Below, piece by piece: positions 1-7,881 of a stretch of DNA of 29,036 nucleotides. The stretch lies in IMG/VR virus record IMGVR_UViG_3300020213_001063, positions 1-29,036 of that record; one strand, written 5' to 3'. Positions within the stretch are counted from its first letter, which is position 1; each line of letters begins with the position of its first letter. The translations under genes and the position numbers were made by a program. Below the pieces are notes generated by a model, which saw nothing but the letters and a program-made list of their open reading frames with translations, searched no databases and was not told the DNA's origin. This DNA is from a virus.

Positions 1-297
1 TCATCGACGCCGCCCTGCACGTTCCCTGCGCGTATCCACGGCCCGGCGCAATTCGCTCACCAACCGTTTCTGCTCCACCGCTATCGCGCTGAGTTCGCGC
101 TGCAGATCATCCACACGCTCCGCATCGGTCTTCTCCGCCAGCGGCTCCACACGCACGGAAGGCGCTCTCTCGACATCGAGCACGATGGTTTGCGACGGCG
201 GGTCGGGCTGCGCCTGCGGCAACACCAGCATCGCGCCCGCGCCGACTGCAGCGACGACGGCGACGGCGCCCGCGACGTCCAAGATCGGATGGCTCAT
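1..297 (-). CDS. Small membrane-anchored coiled-coil protein, spanin- or holin-like
   Basis: A 98-residue protein whose TGA stop is the first three bases of the window. Residues about 7-27 form one hydrophobic alanine/valine/glycine-rich segment that can anchor it in the inner membrane. A proline-rich linker follows, and residues about 55-92 are charged and heptad-like, compatible with a periplasmic coiled coil. Its ATG overlaps the TGA of the endolysin gene (ATGA), so the two are translationally coupled and form a lysis cassette. One N-terminal membrane segment followed by a helical periplasmic domain is the layout of an inner-membrane spanin (Rz type); a signal-anchor holin is the alternative. 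No outer-membrane spanin lipoprotein is visible inside it. The role is inferred from topology and position only. Confidence 0.6.
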   Translation of the reverse strand: MSHPILDVAGAVAVVAAVGAGAMLVLPQAQPDPPSQTIVLDVERAPSVRVEPLAEKTDAERVDDLQRELSAIAVEQKRLVSELRRAVDTRRERAGRRR

Positions 298-707
298 GCC
301 GCCTGCCCGCGCACAACCGGCGCACCGCCGTCGGGATACGCTTTGCGATCAAGCTCGATGTGCGGACCGTCCTTGAAGCGCAGCCAATCGCCGCCCCAAA
401 CGATAGCGACGCCCAACTCGCGCGCCGCTCGCTTGAACGCATCGGCGATCAAGAAGAACGGAGGCCACTTCCACGTCACTTCACCATTTACCACGGGCGC
501 AAAGTCGATTGCATGACCCGAGAGATGCCGCGACTTTAGCGTCTTTGACGCGCCCGCCGCCACCAGTTCGCGCTGCCGTTTCATCGACCGCAAACCTTCA
601 GTGACGATGAAGTCGACCTCGCTCAAATCCACCGCGCGCTTAACGACGCGCACGAGGTCTTCGTGAACGCCGTCAAGCTTCTTCAGGCTCCGTTCGTCAA
701 GTTCCAT
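294..707 (-). CDS. Endolysin, M15-family L-alanyl-D-glutamate or D-Ala-D-Ala peptidase
   Basis: A 137-residue zinc peptidase of the M15 (VanY/T5-endolysin) type, which cuts peptide stems of peptidoglycan to release progeny. The metal-binding signature is complete: SRHLSGHAIDF at residues 59-69 supplies H61 and D68, and KDGPHIEL at 112-119 supplies H116. The length matches single-domain M15 endolysins with no separate cell-wall-binding domain. It has no signal peptide, so it needs a holin or another route to the periplasm. It lies at the end of the late cluster, after the 2OG oxygenase and directly upstream of the spanin-like gene, with which it overlaps by four bases. The start is ATG at 707. 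Confidence 0.9.
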   Translation of the reverse strand: MELDERSLKKLDGVHEDLVRVVKRAVDLSEVDFIVTEGLRSMKRQRELVAAGASKTLKSRHLSGHAIDFAPVVNGEVTWKWPPFFLIADAFKRAARELGVAIVWGGDWLRFKDGPHIELDRKAYPDGGAPVVRGQAA

Positions 708-722
708 GTCAATCTCCCGATG

Positions 723-1343
723 TCAGCGGAATGGGGGGCCTTTGAACCACGCCGTCAACGACCGCCGCTCGCCATCCTTGATCGGCGTAACCCGGTGCTT
801 CAGCAGGGACGCGAACACCGCGACACTGCCTTGCGGCACGAACGCCTCCAGCGTAAACGGCCCGAAATCGGCGTCGAGAAATTGCAGCCGCCCGCCGCGA
901 TATAGTTCGGGCGCGCTCAGTTGCAGCACAACGCTCACCTTGCGGATTGGTCCGTTGCGCACGCGCAGCATGTCCTTGTGCCATTCGAAAAAGTCGTTTC
1001 TCCGGTAGACCGCATACTGCATGTGATCGGCGTCGTTCAGCGCGAAGTCCCATGCCTCGTTCGCGCGATCGGCAAAGCTCTTCGCAATCTCGAAAATCCA
1101 ATCGCGCTCCTGCAGCCACCCGACGGATGTCATGCGCACGTGCGCGTCGTAGAACCGCTCGTTCGTCAGGTTGCTGTGCAGCGGGCCGGGCTCGAGCGTG
1201 CGGGCGTCGCCGCTCGCGACAATCCTCTCGCAAACTTCAACAGGAACGGCTGCGGGAAATACCTGTAACCGGTCCGCGGCCCACGCGGGTACGCACGGCT
1301 CACCGCCGGTCGGCCTGACGCCGACCACAATCGATTGATTCAT
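723..1343 (-). CDS. 2-oxoglutarate/Fe(II)-dependent dioxygenase, prolyl-4-hydroxylase-like
   Basis: A 206-residue protein when started at the ATG at 1343; an open frame extends upstream to 1457 but would overlap the previous gene. It has the full double-stranded beta-helix signature of P4H-type oxygenases: H122 and D124 in EWHKDM, distal H183 in KHRVTP, and an Arg at 193-194 in ERRSLTAWF that would bind the 2-oxoglutarate carboxylate. Such enzymes hydroxylate protein side chains or act on nucleic acids; the substrate cannot be read from sequence. It lies 10 bases after the small tail protein gene and before the endolysin, so it is expressed late. Related oxygenases occur in several phage genomes, usually of unknown role. 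Modification of a tail protein or a host envelope protein is possible. Confidence 0.85.
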   Translation of the reverse strand: MNQSIVVGVRPTGGEPCVPAWAADRLQVFPAAVPVEVCERIVASGDARTLEPGPLHSNLTNERFYDAHVRMTSVGWLQERDWIFEIAKSFADRANEAWDFALNDADHMQYAVYRRNDFFEWHKDMLRVRNGPIRKVSVVLQLSAPELYRGGRLQFLDADFGPFTLEAFVPQGSVAVFASLLKHRVTPIKDGERRSLTAWFKGPPFR

Positions 1344-1353
1344 CGCTCGCTGC

Positions 1354-1815
1354 CTATGGAATCGCACCGACGCCGACACCACCGCCGCCGACACCGACCG
1401 GCGCGGACCCCGTGTCCTGCAGGTAATAGGTGAACGTGTCGAGGATGGCACCTCCATCGCTTACGTTCGAAACGGTCGCCGTTCCCTCCCATTCAGAGAC
1501 GTTGGCGGAGTTGACGAAGTGATATTGCAGCGTCTGCCCGTTGATCAGCGTAACATCGATCGTGTTGCCGGAGTTTCCGTACGTCAGAAAAACGCTGTCG
1601 CGGTAGATCAACACGGTGCGATTGGCGGCCATGGCTCCGGTCAGCGTCAAACGCAGCGTGATCGTCGTGTCGATACCGGTGATGGTGACGACATTCGTAC
1701 CGGCCGAAGCCGTCAAGCCGGAATCCGAAACGTCGCTGAACGCAATGGCATTAGGCGTCGCATCCGTGCCACCGCCGCCCGAGCCGAAGCCGGCAAGCTG
1801 TGTGAGTTTCAGCAT
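1354..1815 (-). CDS. Small tail-associated virion protein, beta-rich, glycine-rich ends
   Basis: About 153 residues. ATG at 1815 is preferred over the TTG at 1821, because it begins two bases after the TGA of the tail-fibre gene. A glycine run (GSGGGG) near residue 11 precedes a beta-rich core of threonine- and valine-rich strands, and the C-terminus is a second glycine-rich stretch (GVGGGGVGVG). There are no cysteines, no signal peptide and no membrane segment. The composition resembles short beta-sandwich appendage proteins. Position directly after the tail fibre suggests a fibre tip, fibre chaperone or receptor-binding accessory. The family was not recognised, so the function is inferred from position. 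Confidence 0.6.
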   Translation of the reverse strand: MLKLTQLAGFGSGGGGTDATPNAIAFSDVSDSGLTASAGTNVVTITGIDTTITLRLTLTGAMAANRTVLIYRDSVFLTYGNSGNTIDVTLINGQTLQYHFVNSANVSEWEGTATVSNVSDGGAILDTFTYYLQDTGSAPVGVGGGGVGVGAIP

Positions 1816-1817
1816 GA

Positions 1818-3170
1818 TCAATTGTCCGTGTTGGCGTTGGTCGTGTATAAGACAGCGACCCCATGCAGCCGCGCATCGATCGCCAGTGTGTCCTCGCCGT
1901 GTGTCGAATCGCGATAGACCTCGAACACCACGAAGTCGTTCTCGGCCGGTGAGCCGGACATCGTCAACGCCGACGTTTCTGGCGAGCGATAAAGTCTGCT
2001 CGCACTCCCGCCGGTGTCCGTGACTGGGACCGGTGTACCGAACGCGACGTCGATATCGTCATTGTCCGACAGCGCTACGGCGCGGATCGCCCATCGCACG
2101 CCGAAATTGACCGAAGTGGTCGCATGCGACCACACGAAAACGGCGCTTACGGCGCCCTCATTCCACCCTTTAGGCATTTGAATTTGGAACTGTGCATGCT
2201 CCGCCGTGGCCGCGTCGAAGTCCAAGGTCCGCACCATCACCTTGTTCGCGGTTGTCTCGATCGTTCCCGAGGCCGCGCCGTTCGTCGTCCGTGCCGTCAT
2301 GGACCCGGCCGGAATCCAAACAGCGTGTTTTCCGACACCCAGCTCGGCCATCAACACCTTATGGACCGACCCGTCGGCGGCCTTCCGCGCTTGCACCTCG
2401 AATTCCGTCTGGTCGGCCCCGCTCGGAGTCGTGTCGGTCGAGTTCATGATGATGTTCGACATGAAATCGATCGCGCGAACTTTATTCGACGCGTTGGACT
2501 CCGAAACGTCAACGAAGGCCAAATAGTCCGAAGCGGCTCCGCCCGACGCATCGGTCGTCAGCAAATTCAAGTCAACAGCGCTTCCAATCCCCAACGTCGT
2601 ACGCGCTGTCGCCGCATCAGCATCATCCAGCAGCGTGCCGATGAACGACGACACCGTCTGCAGCGACAAATCAACCGGGGCCTTGAGTTCAAACCCATCA
2701 CCCGTCGCAGTCACGCCCAGAATCTGATTGCCGACCGCTGGCCGCGGCTCGGGCAAGGCGATGTCGCTGAGCGTCGCGCCAACACTGAACCGCGGACTGC
2801 GCGCGATCAACTCACGCAGCGTTTGAACCTCGGCCGCCAACTTGTCGAGCTGCATTTCGACATTTTCGGCGGCGAACGAACCTGACGCTATTAGGTCAAG
2901 ATCCTGCGTCAGGGGCATATCGCGCACGATGACGATCGTCTGCCCCGACGACGGCGCAGAGGCGAAGACGACGTTGCCGGCATTCGGATACGACGCAACA
3001 TCCACCGAATAATCGCCGCCCAGGGTCTGCAGCGCGTCAGCCAGCGTCGTGTTATTGCGCAGATAGACTTTCAGGTTCGCCGCCGCCCAAATCTTGAAAC
3101 CAAAAGCGAATGTCGTCGTCGCGCCGTTCGCCGCATACGAAACGCGCGATGACGTCGTGCTTAATGTCAT
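1818..3170 (-). CDS. Tail fibre protein with T7-type N-terminal attachment domain
   Basis: A 450-residue protein. Residues 1 to about 125 resemble the T7 tail-fibre N-terminal domain (Phage_T7_tail family): an NGATTTFAFGF start, a G-DYSVD turn, a VVFASAPSSGQTI strand and VRDMPLTQDLDL, then a short coiled coil around 103-123 ending the attachment arm. The rest is beta-rich (about 130-450) and probably trimerises to make the distal receptor-binding shaft; the final third is presumably the host-specific part. ATG at 3170 is preceded by GGAG at good spacing. A strong stem-loop lies just upstream (3190-3222), between this gene and the internal virion protein gene. Together with tail tubular proteins A and B it defines a podovirus (T7-like) tail. 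Confidence 0.9.
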   Translation of the reverse strand: MTLSTTSSRVSYAANGATTTFAFGFKIWAAANLKVYLRNNTTLADALQTLGGDYSVDVASYPNAGNVVFASAPSSGQTIVIVRDMPLTQDLDLIASGSFAAENVEMQLDKLAAEVQTLRELIARSPRFSVGATLSDIALPEPRPAVGNQILGVTATGDGFELKAPVDLSLQTVSSFIGTLLDDADAATARTTLGIGSAVDLNLLTTDASGGAASDYLAFVDVSESNASNKVRAIDFMSNIIMNSTDTTPSGADQTEFEVQARKAADGSVHKVLMAELGVGKHAVWIPAGSMTARTTNGAASGTIETTANKVMVRTLDFDAATAEHAQFQIQMPKGWNEGAVSAVFVWSHATTSVNFGVRWAIRAVALSDNDDIDVAFGTPVPVTDTGGSASRLYRSPETSALTMSGSPAENDFVVFEVYRDSTHGEDTLAIDARLHGVAVLYTTNANTDN

Positions 3171-3189
3171 GTGTCCGCTCCAAAGAAGA

Positions 3190-3222
3190 ACGGACGCAAA
3201 GTCCTCGCGGGCTTGCGTCCGT
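3190..3222 (-). terminator. Stem-loop terminator or attenuator ahead of the tail fibre gene
   Basis: A perfect 10-bp inverted repeat (ACGGACGCAA / TTGCGTCCGT) encloses a 13-base loop that can itself pair partly (GCC with GG). Read on the minus strand it is followed directly by TTCTTCTTTG, a pyrimidine-rich stretch with six T in ten. It sits after the stop of the internal virion protein gene (3246) and just before the GGAG ribosome site of the tail fibre. A leaky terminator that lowers tail-fibre expression, or an RNA-processing hairpin, would fit. Confidence 0.55.
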
Positions 3223-3245
3223 CGTTTAAACTCGAGACTGTCAAA

Positions 3246-4706
3246 TTATTGGCGCGTCGTGCCGGTCTCAGCGCGCCCCTCAACACTGCTGACCTTCACA
3301 CCCAGTACATCGTTCAGCGTGTCGAAAATCCCACCGCCGGCCCGCCCCGCAAACTGTTGCGTACGCCGCTCACGCTCGCGCACAGGCACGTCGATGCTCT
3401 CACGCGACAGACGTACCGCTTCATGCCAGTCGACACCGGATTCGGCAATGTCGACAATCTCGTGCGCCTCACCCAACACATGCCTGTCGACGCGCGCGGT
3501 GAGAGCGGAGTCAATGCTTTCCAGCGCTTGAACCAGCTTTACGCCGGCGATCACGCGCGACGCGTCATCGGCCAGCACCAAGTCGTTGATCGTCCTCGCC
3601 AGCGTCCTAGGAAGAATGCCGGCCACCGCAGTGAAGGCCACGTCACGCTCCCGGTCTTGCTCCTGATCGCGACCGCTGCGTTCCAGGTCGCGCGTATAGA
3701 CAATGTCGGCGCCGTCGGCTTGTTCTTCGTTCTCGGGATCGAGCTTCAACCCGCCGGCGAGCCGTCCTCGTACGGTGGCCGCCGCCTTCTCTCGATGCCT
3801 TTGTGTCTTTCGGACGTCGCGAATGTCGCGCCGCAATTGGCGCGCGAGCGACCCGCCGATCTTGTTGAGCCCAACGACGGACAGACCGTCCGCCGCGTCC
3901 TCGCCGCGCCCGACGGCATCGACCGCCGCACGACGATCGGACAGCATGCGCGCCGCATTCACCCCGCGACTGATCTCCTGCGCGCGGCCGTCATCTTCAA
4001 GCTTGGCCTGCGCTTGCTTGCCGATCAACCGCACGACCGCCGGCGCCAGGCCGAACCTCGGATGCGCTGGCCCCTTGCGCCGTTCGATCAGATCGATCGC
4101 GTTCGCTGGTTCTCGCTCCGCCAGCGCCATGAGTGCGGCACGCGGAATCTCCGGCAGACGCGCGCGAAAGGCCTTCACAACTTTTACCGGCAGCGGTAGG
4201 TCGGCCAATACCTGCCGCCCCGCCTCGTGGTGCGCCTCAAACCGCATCGGGTTCGCGCGTGCCGCCGCGACCAGATCGTCGATCGCCTTGCCGATCAACG
4301 CAATCCGCTCGCGCGCACGCGTGCCCGCCTCAGCCCTCAGCGCGCGATCGAGGAACTCGCGGTCCAAGTCATTCGACCGGCCCTTCAACTGCTCAAGCGC
4401 TTGCCCGTTGAGTGCGCCCGCCAAACGCTCGGCCTTGACCTTCCTCAGTTCGCCCCCGAAGCGCTTCGCAAAACCCTTGCCCGTCTCGCCGCGCTCTTGC
4501 GCCTCGCGCAGCTTGTCGAGCAAAACCCGTCGTGACCGCGCCGTCTCGCGCGCGGCGCTCACGCGCGCATCGATGCCGTCTCGCTTCTCCAACGCTTCGC
4601 TGCCGATCCGGTCGAGCTTGTCGCGCAAGGGATCCGCCTTCACGACCGTCCTCCCCTTGACGACAGGCACGGTAAACCCCGCAGCCTGAGAGCCACGCAA
4701 AAGCAT
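3246..4706 (-). CDS. Internal virion protein, helical (T7 gp15-like position)
   Basis: About 486 residues, almost entirely alpha-helical and very rich in Arg, Ala, Glu and Asp, without membrane segments, signal peptide or cysteines. The reading frame opens with GTG (4715), ATG (4712) and ATG (4706); the AGGTG ribosome site overlaps the first two, so the ATG at 4706 is preferred. Position between the muramidase-containing internal protein and the tail fibre matches the inner-core genes of T7-like phages, which are ejected with the DNA and help form a channel across the envelope. Sequence similarity to T7 gp15 itself was not recognised. The stop is TAA at 3246. Confidence 0.6.
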   Translation of the reverse strand: MLLRGSQAAGFTVPVVKGRTVVKADPLRDKLDRIGSEALEKRDGIDARVSAARETARSRRVLLDKLREAQERGETGKGFAKRFGGELRKVKAERLAGALNGQALEQLKGRSNDLDREFLDRALRAEAGTRARERIALIGKAIDDLVAAARANPMRFEAHHEAGRQVLADLPLPVKVVKAFRARLPEIPRAALMALAEREPANAIDLIERRKGPAHPRFGLAPAVVRLIGKQAQAKLEDDGRAQEISRGVNAARMLSDRRAAVDAVGRGEDAADGLSVVGLNKIGGSLARQLRRDIRDVRKTQRHREKAAATVRGRLAGGLKLDPENEEQADGADIVYTRDLERSGRDQEQDRERDVAFTAVAGILPRTLARTINDLVLADDASRVIAGVKLVQALESIDSALTARVDRHVLGEAHEIVDIAESGVDWHEAVRLSRESIDVPVRERERRTQQFAGRAGGGIFDTLNDVLGVKVSSVEGRAETGTTRQ

Positions 4707-4753
4707 GCGCATCACCTTTCTTGTTATCGGCTAGCCGCCAACGAAGCCGTGCG

Positions 4754-5185
4754 TCAGTCCTGCCCGAGCGCGGTCGCGCCCAGCCCCATCACAAAGTGCA
4801 GCACATGCGCCGCCAGAAGCGTCACGCCAAGCCGCACCGCAGCCCCGCTCTCCGGCTCAATCGGACGTCGCCGGAAGTAGAACCACAACGACCCGACCGT
4901 ACAGGCCGCAAAAAGCGAGAACACCAATACGGCAACGCCCAACGCAAACTGCAGGAAGGAGTTGAGCTTCGGGCTCACGGCAAAGCCGAAAATGATGATC
5001 GCCCAAACTACCGCGAACCAAGCAGATAGGCTGAACACAAACAACGCCACGCGGTTCGGATAATCACGCCACGTCAGCACCGCGCAAAACATGAGGCACG
5101 CGATCAGCACGTAGAAATAGTACGGCAAAATGAGGCTGGCGCCGACGACGGTCAGCACGACACCCGTAACCGGATCGCTGATCAT
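4754..5185 (-). CDS. Four-helix membrane protein following the muramidase-domain protein
   Basis: A 143-residue integral membrane protein with four hydrophobic segments: about 8-37, 45-68, 77-103 and 118-138. A basic loop (FYFRRRPIEPE) precedes the last. The ATG at 5185 has a GGGGG stretch a few bases upstream. It starts 18 bases after, and in the same frame as, the TAG stop of the upstream internal virion protein gene, with no other stop between them. It could be a holin, a membrane-embedded immunity protein for the upstream muramidase-like domain, or a superinfection-exclusion protein. No family was recognised. By analogy with the other large-protein/small-partner pairs in this window I favour a protective role, but a holin is equally possible because no other clear holin is seen. 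Confidence 0.6.
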   Translation of the reverse strand: MISDPVTGVVLTVVGASLILPYYFYVLIACLMFCAVLTWRDYPNRVALFVFSLSAWFAVVWAIIIFGFAVSPKLNSFLQFALGVAVLVFSLFAACTVGSLWFYFRRRPIEPESGAAVRLGVTLLAAHVLHFVMGLGATALGQD

Positions 5186-5203
5186 ATGCCCCCAATAGTC
5201 CGC

Positions 5204-7489
5204 CTAAAGCGGATGCATCTGCTGCCGGATGAATCCGGCATTGACCCTATGACGCTTGCCGGATTCGCCCGGCTCAGGCGAGTAGTAACCGTCGCGTTTC
5301 ATATCCTCGTCGTACCTCGCGCGAATTCGCTCGCGGCCTTGATTGTAGTACTCGACGATCAATGCGTCACGGTCCTCGATTGCCATACGCCCCCACGCAT
5401 CGGGGATTTTGCTCTCGAACCAGCGCGTCGCCTCTTCCACCATCAGGCCGGCAAAAGCGGCGGTGGCGGGTGCGCGCGCTGACCCCAAATCGTGCGCAAG
5501 CACATCATACGCGTTGTTGTATTTCTTGAGACCCAGCGGGTCGGAGTTGGGATATCTCTGGTTATACTCGCGCAACATCCGGATGGCCGTATGGAGACGG
5601 ATCTTGCCGTGTCCGATGTCGAGCGTCGCCGGATACCGGGCCTTGGTGATCCCGGTGGTCACCATATCGGCGATGACACCAAACCCCGTCTGGGGATCGC
5701 CGGCGAGCGGATTCCGCGCCAGCTCCTGCTCCCAAGCGTCGTAGTCGGCCGCAATGTCCTTGTGCGTCTTTCGACTTAGTATCAGCCACTTGAAGAAGGA
5801 CTGACCGTCCTCCAGCAGTCCGCGGCGTCGCGCATCGTCAAGCTCCTCTGCGATGCACCCGCCGATGGCCGTCTCACTCACGCCGAGCTTTTGGGCGACA
5901 TCGAGAATGGGCTGCCGATAGTCTCGTACGGTCTGCAGGTCCGCGTCGTCATAGAGACGCGCATCACGCCGCCCCGAAGGCCCCGGTGTCACCCCACCGG
6001 GGATGATCCCGCCATATGGACTTCCATAATCCAATTCGGAGGCTTTGGCCCGTCCGTCATCGACATAGGGCCCTCGATCCTCGACAATCTTGTCGCGTTC
6101 CGGCCGGTAGAGAAGGTCACGCGGCTCGATGTCGACGGCTTCACGCAACGTGTCCCAGAACGCGGCGCCATCCAAGCGAACATCAAAGGCATGCCGTCGC
6201 GACTCTTGTTGTTCCGGCGTAAGAGACGCGGCCGCCTCGATCCTCTTCACGGCCGCATCGTCGCTGAATCCCGCGTGGGTCAACGCACCGAAATCGTGGC
6301 CGAACGCACGGATGTCGGGCGGCGCCCATTCGAGCAATCCGTGCGCCGGATCGCCCGCATCCTCCAGATCCATGAGCATGCGCCCCGCAAAAGCCCGCTT
6401 CCCGGCATCGCGCGCATACACGCCGCTGCGAATGGACTCGCGCACCACGTTCGGCGTGTGACTTGCCGCCCGAGAGATCCACGCCATGCGATGACGCGCA
6501 GGTGTTGTCCAAACGCTCTCACCCACAACGGCCTTCACGAAGGCGTCTACGGCATCGGCACGCTCGATCCGATCCCACCTGGTCGCACGGCCGCGCAAGA
6601 TGTCGTGCGCGGTCATTGCGATCGCTTTGGCGTAGGTTTGCGCTTCTCGCACTGTCTTGTCGAACTCGGGCTCCAACCGCTCCGCGCTCTTCGCATCCCA
6701 ATCGTAAGCATCGATAATGTCGTGATAACCGCGCCACATCTCGCGAGGCTTCATCCCTGGCTTAACGCCGTAGACCCGAAGCCCAGCGCGGGTATCGAGC
6801 ATCTTCACCTGCGCGTTGATATGCGGCAGGTTTTGCTCGGTATCAAACGCACGCTGCGCTGCCGTCTCCAAGTCCTCGCGCGCCTCTTCCGAGATGCCGA
6901 GATCTTCCTGCGCATAACCTGCTCGGCTGCGCAGCATTTCCAACGCGGCCTTGGGATTGTCCCTGATGAGTCCGCGAAAATACTGCTCGTTCATGCGCTC
7001 GCGCGCCGCGGCAAGATCTTCGGCGTCGTCGTCGCCGACAATACCCGAGAGGCCGTCCGCCTCATCGCGATAGTCACCGATACGCGACGGGTCCTTGAAC
7101 GCCGCGTCCGCAAGATCGTCCATCGCTTCGCCAATATACGCCCGGCGCTGCCGCCGCCGCTCGTCTGCCAGCCGCCGCAGCTGATCGTCAAACACGTACG
7201 CCGGATAAGCCCGCCGCCCGCGCGCGGACGGATCGCGGTCGCTCTCCGAGGAATGCGGCGGCTCCGGCGCATCGTCGTCACTCGAACCCGGCGCGCGCCT
7301 GTGTTGGTCGCCCGCATCCGCCGCGTCCCGCGCGCCCTCATCGGCATCGTTACGCGCCTTGATCGCATCAGCCAAAGTAAGGAATGCGTCGGCGAATGGC
7401 GCGACGGTGTTGTACGGTTTTTGATATTCAAGCTTCCCGAGCTCAGCGATTTTCGAACCAAGTTTGGGTATCGTGATCTTGTTGGCCAT
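5204..7489 (-). CDS. Large internal virion protein with C-terminal muramidase/transglycosylase-like domain
   Basis: 761 residues from the ATG at 7489 (product begins MANKIT; GAGG lies about 11 bases upstream); an open frame extends back to a TTG at 7561 but looks non-coding. Residues 1 to about 500 are helical and charged, as expected of an ejected core protein (T7 gp15/gp16 position). After a Gly/Pro linker (around 490-505) the C-terminal ~235 residues resemble a lysozyme-like fold: AIGGCIAEELD near 541-551 with candidate catalytic E548/E549, an LDIGHGKIRLHTA segment near 623-635 like the conserved core of transglycosylases, and VEYYNQG at 712-718 like the terminal YNAG-type motif. T7 gp16 also carries a transglycosylase, but at its N-terminus. 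The domain could open peptidoglycan during entry or act as an antibacterial effector. The stop is TAG. Confidence 0.7.
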   Translation of the reverse strand: MANKITIPKLGSKIAELGKLEYQKPYNTVAPFADAFLTLADAIKARNDADEGARDAADAGDQHRRAPGSSDDDAPEPPHSSESDRDPSARGRRAYPAYVFDDQLRRLADERRRQRRAYIGEAMDDLADAAFKDPSRIGDYRDEADGLSGIVGDDDAEDLAAARERMNEQYFRGLIRDNPKAALEMLRSRAGYAQEDLGISEEAREDLETAAQRAFDTEQNLPHINAQVKMLDTRAGLRVYGVKPGMKPREMWRGYHDIIDAYDWDAKSAERLEPEFDKTVREAQTYAKAIAMTAHDILRGRATRWDRIERADAVDAFVKAVVGESVWTTPARHRMAWISRAASHTPNVVRESIRSGVYARDAGKRAFAGRMLMDLEDAGDPAHGLLEWAPPDIRAFGHDFGALTHAGFSDDAAVKRIEAAASLTPEQQESRRHAFDVRLDGAAFWDTLREAVDIEPRDLLYRPERDKIVEDRGPYVDDGRAKASELDYGSPYGGIIPGGVTPGPSGRRDARLYDDADLQTVRDYRQPILDVAQKLGVSETAIGGCIAEELDDARRRGLLEDGQSFFKWLILSRKTHKDIAADYDAWEQELARNPLAGDPQTGFGVIADMVTTGITKARYPATLDIGHGKIRLHTAIRMLREYNQRYPNSDPLGLKKYNNAYDVLAHDLGSARAPATAAFAGLMVEEATRWFESKIPDAWGRMAIEDRDALIVEYYNQGRERIRARYDEDMKRDGYYSPEPGESGKRHRVNAGFIRQQMHPL

Positions 7490-7504
7490 GCTGCGATCAG
7501 CCTC

Positions 7505-7545
7505 AAAAAACGTCGTGCGCCTTCGCGCGGCAAACGCCCCGCGCG
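7505..7545 (-). terminator. Possible weak terminator upstream of the internal virion protein
   Basis: On the minus strand a CGCGCGG / CCGCGCG stem (plus positions 7539-7545 and 7524-7530) with an 8-base loop is followed, after 13 further bases, by six T (plus AAAAAA at 7505-7510). The distance from stem to T-run is longer than ideal, although a second small GCGC stem bridges it. It would separate the membrane protein at 7639-7881 from the internal virion protein. Confidence 0.25.
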
Positions 7546-7638
7546 CCTTAAACCAGGACAAAGTTAGAGAAAGCAGATTATAGCGGCTTCAAGCGGCACC
7601 GCTTTTGGCGGCGTTGTCGCAAAAGGCGTCAGGCACAG

Positions 7639-7881
7639 TCAAAGATGGCGCTGCCGCGAAAACGCGACGTCAAGACCGACGGCGACGCCCCAGGCGACCG
7701 ACAAGCCTGCGATAGTGACCGTCGCCTCAATCACGCGCTCGACGCCCAGACCGCGAAACCAAGCCGCAACGGGAATGAGGCAGAGCGCCACCAACATATA
7801 AAGTGTTCCGCTCACAAACCCGCGCCAAAAGCGTTCGGCGCGGCTTGACTCGGCGTTCTCAGGAGGTGGGGTCTCTGTCAT
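7639..7881 (-). CDS. Small two-helix membrane protein, candidate immunity partner
   Basis: 80 residues from the ATG at 7881. The longer frame to 7938 would run deep into the upstream gene and is not preferred. An acidic, proline-rich cytoplasmic N-terminus (MTETPPPENAE) is followed by two hydrophobic segments at about 23-42 and 50-72, then a short basic tail. The start lies 23 bases inside the end of the upstream gene, so the two are translationally coupled. A tiny inner-membrane protein coupled to a large protein with a hydrophobic, glycine-zipper C-terminal domain is the usual layout for a pore-former and its immunity protein. No family was recognised; a holin is the alternative. Confidence 0.55.
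   Translation of the reverse strand: MTETPPPENAESSRAERFWRGFVSGTLYMLVALCLIPVAAWFRGLGVERVIEATVTIAGLSVAWGVAVGLDVAFSRQRHL

Noticed and set aside
1354-3170. Diversity-generating retroelement as in Bordetella BPP-1
   Set aside because: The head genes resemble that phage group, but no reverse transcriptase and no template/variable repeat pair was seen in the window.
3171-4199. Plus-strand frame of 342 codons opposite the gp15-position gene
   Set aside because: No ribosome site and an unlikely composition; the opposite strand carries the gene expected by order.
5891-7567. Long plus-strand open frame of 558 codons opposite the internal virion protein
   Set aside because: It is the antisense shadow of a high-GC gene; the product is Arg/His-rich without recognisable motifs, and the minus-strand frame has clear domains.
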